From Orthonyx spaldingii (taxonomy: Eukaryota; Chordata; Aves; Passeriformes; Orthonychidae): DNA of 64,000 nt. Made by a program: the position numbers and the translations under genes. Below, in pieces: positions 15,501 through 23,800 of the stretch. The notes beneath the pieces were generated by a model. That model made no database searches. It was given only the letters and a program-made list of their open reading frames with translations, and had not been told where the DNA came from. The DNA lies in NCBI GenBank assembly GCA_013397795.1, contig VZTJ01001761.1, positions 560,749-624,748 of the forward strand. The letters are read 5' to 3'. Position 1 is the stretch's first letter; each line of letters begins with the position of its first letter.

Positions 15501-16271
15501 GGTCTCAAGAAAGCATGGAATAAACACATGGGAACAGGATTCTCTAGAGGAATGCCATCTGCGTGTCAGCACCCATGAATGACAGAGAGAGTTCAGTATA
15601 GCTCAGACTTATGGAGCAAAATTTGGTACATAAAAATAGCTGTCGCTAGCAGAAGCTGAATTCAAATAAAACACCCTGTGAATCACTGGGGTTGAGATAT
15701 GAAATACACAGTAAGGAGAAAATTCTCATTTGTAGTTCCCAGTGCAAGCACAGGTCTTTGCAGCACTACAGTTACAGCAGACAAGTTTTATTTTCTTTGT
15801 TTAAGCAGCTTCTCCACATCTCTCTGCACTACAAGAGTACGTTAAAGGCAAATACAGACAGAGGAGAACAGGCGTTTTCTGTCCAGTTCTTGCAGTAACA
15901 GCAGGCACCTGGATGTAGGAAACTTGACTTCAGTCTTCAGCGAGTTCTTTCACAAGGGTCACGTCACCCAGTCACGCACCCGAGTTCATTCCCTGTCACT
16001 GCGTGTGAGCCCAGTGCCGGGAATGCCCTTCCCGGCGCGCAGGGGGGCGAACAGCGCAGAGCTCCCGGCTGATGCCTCCACAGCCCCCACCGCGCTCCCC
16101 TCCACCCGCGGCCCCGCCATCGCCCCCTCAGGGCCCCGCAAGGCCCGGGACACCGCACAACCCCCGCTCCTTCTGCTCCTCGGGGCACCCACGGCCCCAG
16201 GCCCAGCCCTGAGCCCCCCGGGCCGCTCGCGATACCTGCGCGTCGCCAGCAAGGCCGGCGCTGCGCCACAT
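450..16271 (-). CDS. HSF2BP: HSF2BP (MEILB2), 5' two-thirds of the gene; 3' exons lie off the left edge
   Basis: Spliced minus-strand gene. Known role: HSF2BP binds HSF2 and, in meiotic cells, binds BRCA2 through its C-terminal armadillo-like region and BRME1 through its N-terminal coiled coil, loading recombinases at double-strand breaks. Six coding exons are visible: 16271-16236, 14183-14033, 10237-10134, 6037-5888, 2061-1923 and 567-450. All junctions are GT-AG and all phases agree, giving 698 nt (about 233 residues). The product shows KEEFVKVRRRDLERLTTEVM (charged N-terminal helix), a Glu/Lys-rich coiled coil, the block LRQQLNEAKQQLLQQAEYCT, and the armadillo-region motifs QTMESFVKSL, ALAGIVT and ACGREFLVSSSRELLDT. 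These match vertebrate HSF2BP as I remember it. The human protein has 334 residues, so about 100 C-terminal residues are missing at the window edge. No frameshift or stop is seen. Identification is very secure; the exact initiator is less so. Confidence 0.95.
568..1922. other. HSF2BP intron 5
   Basis: AT-rich intron bounded by a consensus donor and acceptor. No exon, RNA gene or recognisable repeat is seen. Confidence 0.7.
1923..2061 (-). CDS. HSF2BP: HSF2BP coding exon 5
   Basis: Acceptor TTGCAG, then AGTAAAGCA in phase 0; donor ACAA|GTAAGT in phase 1. It encodes SKAVKFFTITAQTMESFVKS and continues through the Glu/Asp-rich SEENQ loop to ALAGIVT. This is part of the armadillo-like, BRCA2-binding region. 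Confidence 0.96.
2062..5887. other. HSF2BP intron 4
   Basis: Mostly unique AT-rich sequence. A short T/G-rich stretch of TTTTGG-like units occurs near 5322-5360. No coding exon is seen on either strand. Confidence 0.65.
5888..6037 (-). CDS. HSF2BP: HSF2BP coding exon 4
   Basis: Exactly 50 codons, phase 0 at both ends. Acceptor TTCCAG and donor GGA|GTAAGT. It encodes EKLDLRQQLNEAKQQLLQQA, then EYCTEMGAAVCTLLWGVSS, ending ILGG. It spans the end of the coiled coil and the start of the armadillo-like domain, and is the most recognisable block of the protein. Confidence 0.97.
6620..6765 (+). mobile_element. CR1 LINE 3'-end fragment in HSF2BP intron 3
   Basis: The stretch has the typical avian CR1 3' untranslated signature: GAGCAACCTGGTCTGCTGAA, then TCCCTGCCCACAGCAGTGGGG, and the tail CCCTTCCAACC followed by ATTCTGTGA. 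It is 5'-truncated, as usual for CR1, and lies antisense to HSF2BP. Point changes and a disturbed tail suggest an old copy. Confidence 0.8.
10134..10237 (-). CDS. HSF2BP: HSF2BP coding exon 3 (coiled coil)
   Basis: Acceptor TCACAG and donor AAG|GTAGAT; enters in phase 1 and leaves in phase 0. It encodes NLEKKEEEIEQLRMDCEHF followed by an Arg/Glu-rich stretch ending REKK. This highly charged heptad-like stretch fits the coiled coil through which HSF2BP is known to bind BRME1. Confidence 0.95.
10685..10802 (+). mobile_element. CR1 LINE 3'-end fragment in HSF2BP intron 2
   Basis: About 115 bases of CR1 3' end: GTGTCCCTGCCCATGGCAAC, then ATCTCTTCCAACCCAACCC and the tail ATTCTGTGATTCTATGATT, which is the CR1 eight-base tail repeat. 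It is antisense to HSF2BP and severely 5'-truncated. Confidence 0.85.
10840..10915. repeat. Short imperfect tandem repeat in HSF2BP intron 2
   Basis: The unit TTTCTGATGTTATCA occurs twice about 30 bases apart, and AAATT/AATTT edges make the stretch partly palindromic. Function unknown; probably a small local duplication. Confidence 0.5.
14033..14183 (-). CDS. HSF2BP: HSF2BP coding exon 2
   Basis: Acceptor TTTCAG, then AAGGCCGAG in phase 0; donor TCAA|GTGAGT, ending in phase 1. It encodes KAETKEEFVKVRRRDLERLT and continues through the conserved LRDFLP segment to FQKLDAIES. This is the N-terminal helical part of the protein. The upstream intron carries a short (CAAAA)n tract right next to the acceptor. 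Confidence 0.95.
14184..16235. other. HSF2BP intron 1
   Basis: Begins inside the CpG island and becomes AT-rich towards exon 2. A 12-A run occurs near 14860. No exon or recognisable repeat is seen. Confidence 0.65.
16236..16271 (-). CDS. HSF2BP: HSF2BP coding exon 1
   Basis: Twelve codons, MWRSAGLAGDAQ, followed by donor CAG|GTATCG in phase 0, which joins in frame to exon 2 (KAETKEEF). I chose this ATG because it is the only one in frame near the splice site inside the CpG island; the next in-frame ATG lies more than 700 bases upstream. This N-terminus is short and does not resemble the human one, as expected for a poorly conserved first exon. Confidence 0.75.
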
Positions 16272-16299
16272 CGCGACAGCAGCGACAGCGGCGTCGCGC

Positions 16300-16440
16300 G
16301 GGGGGCGGGGCGGGGAGGGAAGGGCGCGAGGGAGGGCAGGGCCGCGCTGTGGCCACGCCCCCGTCTCGGCCACGCCCCCGACCCCATTGGCTGGATGCGC
16401 CCGGGGGCGTGGTCTGGGGGTCAGGCTCCGCCCCCAGCTC
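16300..16440 (-). promoter_or_regulatory. HSF2BP: Probable HSF2BP core promoter with GC boxes and CCAAT box
   Basis: A GGGGCGGGGCGGGG run lies at about 16301-16316. The 12-mer GGCCACGCCCCC occurs twice (16351-16362 and 16369-16380), and further CCGCCCCC-type boxes lie at about 16405-16435. ATTGG at 16386-16390 reads as CCAAT on the minus strand, 115 bases upstream of the HSF2BP ATG and in HSF2BP sense. These are typical Sp/KLF and NF-Y sites; binding is inferred. Confidence 0.6.
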
Positions 16441-16455
16441 CGCACGGAGCTGCCC

Positions 16456-16491
16456 CGGGACAACACCGGGATAACACCGGGACAACCCTGG
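16456..16491. repeat. Short tandem repeat of about 12 bases
   Basis: Three imperfect copies of a CGGGAYAACAC-like unit in a row inside the promoter island. Probably a local slippage product. Confidence 0.6.
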
Positions 16492-16579
16492 GCTGCCGGG
16501 GACGGCCGGAGCAGGGCAGGGCTGTGGGGAGCTGCAGCCCGGCCCTGCGTGGTGCCGCTGGGGCTGGCGGCTCCAGGCA

Positions 16580-17095
16580 GGGACATTATCGAGTGTGCCC
16601 TCAGTAAACCCGCGGGCGGCACCAGGCTGGGAGGGAGTGTTGGTGTGCTGGAAGGCTCTGCAGGGGCAATGGACAGGCTGGAGCGAAGGACCAAAGCCGG
16701 CGCTGTGAGGTTCAACAAGGCTGGATCATGCACTTGGGTCGCAACAACCCCTACAGCGCTGGGGGAAGAGGGGCTGGAAAGCCGCCGGGAGGAAAAGGAC
16801 CTGGGGCTGCCACGCGACAGCGGCTGGACATGAGCCAGGTGTGCCCAGCTGGCCAAGAAGGCCAAGGGCACCTGGCTTGTGTCAGCAGTACTGCGGCCAG
16901 CAGGGCCAGGAGAATGATTGTGCCTCTGCACTGGGCACAGCGAGGCCACACCTCGGGTGCTGTGTCCACTCCTGGGCCCCTCGATGCAGGACGGACGCGG
17001 CACTCAGTGCCACGGTCTGTGGCTGTCGGTCACAGATGGGGCCCGATGACCTCGGAGGTCTTTTCCAGCCTCAGTGACTCGGTGATCCAGCCTCA
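16580..17095 (+). mobile_element. CR1 LINE fragment between the two promoters
   Basis: The plus-strand translation retains eroded CR1 reverse-transcriptase C-terminal sequence: an ECALSK-type block, MDRLERR, VRFNKAG and EEKDLGL. The DNA then follows CR1 through AACATGAGCCA-like and GGCCAAGAAGGCCAA stretches to the CR1 end (GGAGGTCTTTTCCAGCCTCA, then a decayed tail). About 300 bases expected between the GGGCCCCTC box and the 3' end are missing. It runs in the same direction as RRP1B and ends about 285 bases upstream of its ATG. High CpG content matches the surrounding island. Confidence 0.85.
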
Positions 17096-17304
17096 GTGAT
17101 CTCTGCGGTGCCCGGGCCGGCGGAGCACCCCTGGGGACCGCGGCCGGTGCCTCCCGCCTCGCCGGTTCCGATGAGCCCCGCAGCGTCCCCGCAGCGTCCC
17201 CCGCGGCGCTCCCGGGCCGAGCCGGCGCCCCGCCCTCCCCGCGTGACGGCAGAGCCCGGCGCCGCTGACGGCATCGGGTGGAGCCCGGTGCGGCACGGGC
17301 AGAA

Positions 17305-17346
17305 CGGGCCGTGCCGTGCCGTGCCGGGCCGTGCCGTGCCGGGAGC
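17305..17346. repeat. (GTGCC)n short tandem repeat in the RRP1B 5' region
   Basis: A run of GTGCC and GGGCC pentamers immediately upstream of the RRP1B start codon, probably in the 5' UTR or core promoter. Confidence 0.7.
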
Positions 17347-17379
17347 GGGGCTGGGCCGGGACAGGGACAGGGACAGGCC

Positions 17380-17494
17380 ATGGCTCCCGCGGCCGTGCAG
17401 CCGCCCGAGGTGCAGTTCGCGCAGCGCCTGGCCGCCAACGAGAAGCGCATCCGAGACCGCGCCCTCAAAAAGCTGCGGGGCTACATCGGCGTGC
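17380..17494 (+). CDS. RRP1B: RRP1B coding exon 1 (3' end inside an assembly gap)
   Basis: ATG in context GGCCATGGCTC, a strong Kozak match. It encodes MAPAAVQPPEVQFAQRLAAN and continues through an Arg/Lys-rich helix to YIGV, aligned with the human N-terminus. Sequence becomes N at 17495. By comparison with human about 22 more bases belong to the exon, so the donor should lie near 17513-17520. Phase arithmetic from exon 2 requires the exon to end in phase 1. Confidence 0.93.
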
Positions 17495-17769
17495 NNNNNN
17501 NNNNNNNNNNNNNNNNNNNNNNNNNNNNNNNNNNNNNNNNNNNNTCGCGGTGCCTGGCGGAGGGCGCGGGGAGAGCGGCGGCGCCGGCGGACGGACGGAC
17601 GGACGGACGGACGGCGTGGGGAGGGAGGGAAGCACCACGTGTGCGCCCAGAGCCCGGCACGCCTCCTTGGGGATTCCTCTCGGCTTGGGTTTGTTTTTTT
17701 TAAATTTGTTTCTTTTTATTGTATATATTTTCTTTTTCCTTTACTTTTTTTTTCTTTTCTTTTTTTTTT

Positions 17770-17812
<43 letters not shown>

Positions 17813-20800
17813 CTTTTTTTTGGCTTTTACGCACGTGTTTCACCATGTACACGCACGTACTGACCCGGTGCTGCCGCAAGCGCAGCCCCAGCACCGAGGG
17901 ACTCGTGGATCCTCGCCCGGGAAGTCTCCGGGCACTGGAGGGGCTCGGGAAGGATCAGCTCGGACCGGGGGAGGGTCTTGCTGGCAGCGTTAACTAATCC
18001 GGGGTGGCAGCAGGATGGCTCATGTGCTCTCCTTCCCAGGGAACAGCCTGTAGATGCACTGAGCTGATCCAGGCTGGAAACTGCCGTGTGTGTCCAGCAT
18101 GAAGTTTTGTTTTCTGGTATTTCTGTGAGATGATGTCTCCCTGTTTCCATGACCAATATTCAGGAGCATTGGAGGGAATTGAAAGCTCAGGAGTGTTTCA
18201 GTGCTTGTGTAATTGCAGCTGATTCTCTGTTACCCGTCTGGGTTATCTTCTCATTCATGGTGTCAAAAGTTTTTCTGCCAAGTTTTTCTATAAATTCAGC
18301 GTGGAGCTATATATTGGCACTTTAGAACAAGAGTTCAGTGGTGTCTCTGAAGTCAGTTTGAGTCTGGCAAAACCAGTCTGAAGCTTCCTGCACCTGAAAC
18401 TGCCTATGTGCACAGTTTCCACATGGATGTGTCTTATTCCTCTACCTTATATATAATATATATATATATGATGTAATATATAATTTATAATGTATATTAT
18501 TTATGTAAAATATGTGTATTGTAAGTGATTTTATACATTATTTTATTATCATATATTTAAATTATGTATTATTGCATATTGCACCTATATTTTATATCTA
18601 TGGCTTTGGGGAACCAGCCTAGAGCTGACCCCAAGAGCTGAACTGCAGCTGGAGTGCTGGTTGGACCTGAGTCAATTCTCTGAAAAGACTGTAGAAAAGA
18701 CTGTTTCTTGCCTTTCCAAGTAGTGTTTGACCCATGAGCCACGTCTGACAGAGGGAAGGACACCTAGAACAGCTTTACAGGGTCAGGCCAGGGAGCCAAG
18801 CAGTGATTATCCCATTCCTGACAGTTAACATGGATCTAGGGATTGCCTGGGGATGAGGACAGTGTGCATCATACACCTCCCAAGTGCTTTCTGAGTATTG
18901 TACTGAGTATAGTACTCCAGCTATTTTTAGTTCTGGAGACTTTCTAGGCGGGACTCTGTGTTCGGTAGTGCTCTGTGCATCTCACTGCCAAGTGCAGATT
19001 CCTTGGAGTTTGTGGAAGTAGCCACAGGATGGACAAGAGTGCCCCTAACTGAGGGAAAAGGCTGCAGGTTCAGGTACTGCTTTAAGGCATCGTGCAATCA
19101 TCCCAGGGAAATTGCTCCGTTGGGTTGTGAACCTTTTGTGTGTTAAAATCAGCACACCACGGAATGCAAATGAGTAGGAAACACGGGTGACTAATTTCCA
19201 GAGCTCTTAGATTTACTTGCTGTTAGGTACTGTTCAAACTGGTGGTATTGAAACAAGGGGTAAAATCTTTGGGCTTGGAGAAAAAAGCATGTTCAGGAGA
19301 GAGGGGGTTTTTAAAAGTTATTTATTAATTAGCAGCCATATATCCCTCCAGTGTTCTGAGAGGGATGAGGCACACATCAGGCAACCCAGGTAAGGTGCCC
19401 TAACCTGAGGAGTTAAGAATGTGCTGACTTTGGGAAGAAATGCTGGAGTTCACCTGATGTTCAGGGTTGTCAGGTGTTTCATAGGTAGACAGGAGTGCTC
19501 AGTGAGGTCTGTGCAAAGGCTGGGGAGCTCCTTCAGAGAGTCAGAGCTCTTCGTTTTCAGCAAGAACTTAAACTCTGTGGAAGGCATAGAACTACCAAAT
19601 GAATTGATGAAAGAATAGTAAATAGAAATAAGTTCTAGTAAAAGAGGAAAGATTGCTGGGGGGGTTCCCTGTCTGACAGAGCTGCGCTTACTTGGGCCCG
19701 GATCTGCAAAAGATTAATGTAATTTGCACTGAAATGTGCCTGTGTGGATGTGGTCCCTTGCAATTATCTAGAACAGGAAAAATTGTAACAAATTCAATGA
19801 TAGCAGTGTCAAAGCAGCCCAACTCCCATACAGAAATGCTGGCAAGGTTTGCATTTAAGTAACTATGAGTGGTTGTAACATGTTAATCCCAGCTCCCACA
19901 ATACATAGGAACGGAGTTACTGTGCACAGGTACAGTTACAATTCAAGCCCTAAAGCCAAAATCTTTCTCAGGATAGGTTTAAGGTATAGAAGGCCTTCAA
20001 TCCTGTACACTGTGGCTGCTAATACAGTGCATTCAGGTTTTAAAATCACCTTACTGGAATGATTATTACTTGCCATCTGCAGCTGGGGATTGCACATAAA
20101 GTTTAAGAACAGAAAACACAATCTTGAAACTACTCTTTTGAGCTACGAGGATAAGAAACTTGCTCTAAAACCTTTCGGTCCAGTCTTATGTCAAATGGAC
20201 ACAGGACTGCCCAGGACACCTTAAAAAGCCCTGTATGTATGAAAAGCAACCCCAAGGAAGTTTGTGTTTTCTTCCCTCGAAGGTTGTCAAGCACTGGAAC
20301 AAACTGTCCAGGGCAGTGGTGGAGTCACTGTGCCTGGAGGGGTTTAAAAGATGTGTAGATGTGGCACTTGGGGACATGGTTCAGTGGTGGCCTTGGCAGT
20401 GATTATCTGACAGGTCTTTTCCAACCTGTATAATTCTGTGATTCAGTTCTGTGAACTCCTGAGCCACATTTGTAGGTAGCAGGTGATGCCTCTGTCTGAT
20501 GCCTCTGTAGGGTTAATGCTGCCTGTGAGGTTAAACCTTCTTCTTACCACTCAGTATGTCACAATAATTCCCTTAGGAAATGTTATTAATTTTAATATTT
20601 CAATGAATATTAAATCAGTGAATCAGTGGTTTGTATTTTATCTTAACATTGCTGTCAAATCTAAATAGAATTTATAATTAATGCTTAATATTACTGGACA
20701 CACTACTTCCTACATAGCATTTTGCATATTTTCTCACTTCTTTTCTTTTTAGTCAAGCATGACTGCAGATGATTCCACTAACATTTTGCAGGTGTTTTAA

Positions 20801-23800
20801 TCTGGATGATAATCAAATACTTGGTCTAAGGAAAAGGTGCACAATTTAGATCTAGCACTGTCTCTCAGGCTTTTTGACTGGCAGACCCCTGAGACAGTGA
20901 TCTTTTTGGAGCAAATTTGAGCTTACTGAGGATGATGACCTTTTCCAAGTGATTTTTCATGAAATTGTTTGGGAGTACTTAATAGGCCATAGTTTGAAAA
21001 TAGCTGTAGTAGGTCATTGTAGCTGCCTTGTAACAATGTACTGTTACAATTTTACTTCCCAGAAATGTAGCTGATGTAATGAAAAATCCAGTTCTTGAGC
21101 AGCTATTAATGACTTTCTATGTAGTACTTTCCTTCTGTAATGTGAAAATATTTTTTTGCTGTTCAAATTCAGATGTTACTGCATCTCAAGACTAACTGTA
21201 TTGGAAATATTTTCATTATAGTTCTCAGGCTCATTATAGTGCTCAGGCTCTTTGATTGTACAGTTTAATTTAGAAATAAGTGTGTTGATTGCTAGAAGTT
21301 TATCAAAACAAACCCCTAGGAAGGAAGAAAACTATCAATAAAGTGAGACTTAAACAAGAACCAAAATCAACCAAACACAAGAACATTACCTCTCTTGTAA
21401 AGGTAGTTTTGATGCTCTCATCAAAAATTTCTTTCAGACTTGGTGTTGAAAATATGCCAGAGAGATTTATCAGAATTATCTTGGTATTCTTCTTACCTGT
21501 GATTGCTTTGAAGTCTTTGTTGTTTCAGTAAAAGGTAGAACCTTACAGTCATGGAATCACTGTTCTGTGCCAAATTGCCTTCCAATTAATGTGCTTACAG
21601 TAGGAACCCAGAGAAAATACCAAAAACCAAGAAGAAAGCAGGGGGGCAGAGGGAACAACATGAAAATATTTTGGTGGAAATGTGTGGTTTTCTCCTTTCA
21701 TTCAGACTTGTCCTGTACCGTAGGTGGCTTCAGCCAGGAAGAACTGCTGAAAATATGGAAGGGCCTTTTCTATTGCATGTGGATGCAGGATAAACCTCTG
21801 CTTCAGGTACAGTAACTGGGTTTATATTTGCTTGAGTGGGTGCCTCCAGAATATGCTTTAGGGTCATACTAATTTAGAATGGGGAAAATTATCTTTCTTT
21901 TACTTTTTCTTCCCCTGCAGCCCATTTGTGGCACGTGCAGGACAAGAGGTGACTGAAAGTTGGTGATCAGAACATGAACAGATCATGTTTGGAGTCACCT
22001 TCTGAGGGGCAGGTGTAGCTGTTTACCTTTCAAAAGCAGAGCTGGAACAGATACCTCATGAAATGTTGATTTGGTGGAACTAAAGCAGTAACAGCAGGTT
22101 GCCCTTAACTGCAGTTACCACATTTTTGCAGATTTTAGTGTGAAAGTTTCACGCATCCTTTTCATTTGTTAGTTCAGTAGCACTTCATCTACTACCAACT
22201 TTGTCCCTACTGCATAATTTTGTCAACTTCTACTAGTTTGTCTCCCTACTTTCAAAAGATACTGGTTTTGGAGTACCAGCTCTCAGTAACCTCAATTTTC
22301 AAATCACTTGTCTGCATGAACAAGGTTTATCTCACACGTAGCCCACACCCCTTCACAGAGACCTGTATGAGAGCAGTGCCCGTAAGTTTTACATCATTTG
22401 TTAATTCAAACTCATGGGATTCTTCACCTACTTTAATTTTGTCTGCTGTCAAAAAGATGACTTGTGCAGAGGTCTGCTGAAATGACCAGATTTTGATACC
22501 CTTGATACTCTTTCAGCTGACTTAGTCCCGGTGCAAGGATAACTGCAGTGCTAAAGCAGCAGTTAAGAGAATATTTTTCATTTTGAGAGATGTTTCATGA
22601 AATTCATACTTTTTGCTGTTTGCTGGTCATGTATTTAGTAAGGAGACCAAACTCTAAAACATGCTACACTAACTGTATTTATTTACTTTTAGGAAGAACT
22701 TGCAGCCAATATCTCACAGCTCATCCACGTGTTTCAGAATTCAGAGGCTCGTAAGTACTATTTAATTACCTTATGCTTTGTAAGGTGCTTCCCTCTTTGG
22801 TGATCTTTAGGCCACTATTACAGTGCCAGAATAAAGGCAGACAGATGGAGTGCTATTTTGGTGGTTTTTTCTTTCCTTTTTGTCCAACTGGTCTGTGTGA
22901 TTGCACTAAGGGAAGCATGAGCTGCAGGTTTTTTCTGGTTTTTGCAGGGGAAGAATTGTGTCTTCAGGACAGGTAGCAAAACAAACTTGTCCCCTTACTT
23001 CTCCATTCTGCATAGACTGTTCTGTGTATTTCCTGCTGAAAACCACGCTTGTTTCATGAGCTGTTAAGCTCCTGGTATTCAAGATGCTCATGAAATGAAG
23101 CAGTCAGTCAATGCCAAAACTTGCATGGGTAGAAATGAGTGCAGATATATATTTTGCTCAAACTTGTGTGTATATAACACAAACTAGATACAAATCTGTC
23201 CCTGCAATTAAACTTGTTTTTAAAAGTAGCTGTGTGCCTCTTCTTGTATTGTTCCCAAGTTTAATTGATTCTTGTACCAGTCTCAAGCCTGTCTTCCCAT
23301 AGCTCTGTCCCTGTCACTAGGACAATCCTGGGGAACTGCCTCCCTTTGTCGAGATTCTTTCAGGTTAGCAAAACAACCCCCTGTGCCAGACATGCAGGTG
23401 TTTTTTCCCTTGCAGGACACCTGTTCATCCAGACATTTTGGCAAACGATGAATCGGGAATGGAACGGGATTGACAATCTGCGCCTGGACAAGTACTACAT
23501 GGTAATAATGCATCGCTGGGTGGTGTTTTCTCCTGGAAAACATGGGGTGCTGGAAGGCAGCTTTGTCTGCACATGCACTGGGGTATGTTGTAAGAGAAGA
23601 CAAGGGATCATCCTCTTGACCCGTTGCAAGAGATGTTTATTTTAAAGGCTTTCGCTCACCGCTGTGTGAATCTAAAGCCAGTAGAGTTTATATCGTGCTC
23701 AAGTGATTTATTGGTTGCCTTCCTTTTTGATTTTTCTCATTGATTTCTATATTGGAATATAAATAGTGTCTCAAAGGACACTGTACCAACATCAATTATT

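Larger units (their letters stand above)
15990..17680. promoter_or_regulatory. CpG-rich bidirectional promoter region of HSF2BP and RRP1B
   Basis: The two start codons lie 1.1 kb apart in opposite directions within very GC- and CpG-rich sequence, while both flanks are AT-rich. The HSF2BP side has clustered GC boxes and a CCAAT box; the RRP1B side has CG-dense sequence and a (GTGCC)n run. There is no TATA box near either start, which fits a CpG-island promoter. A CR1 fragment occupies the middle. Transcription start sites cannot be placed from sequence alone. Confidence 0.8.

Noticed and set aside
16128..17003. 291-codon minus-strand open frame, and other long frames over 15960-17100
   Set aside because: GC-rich sequence has few stop codons. 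The frame runs across the CR1 fragment and promoter; only its MWRSAGLAGDAQ part belongs to HSF2BP exon 1.
17096..17993. Long plus-strand frames with poly-Phe
   Set aside because: They are produced by the N gap and the T-rich tract in RRP1B intron 1.
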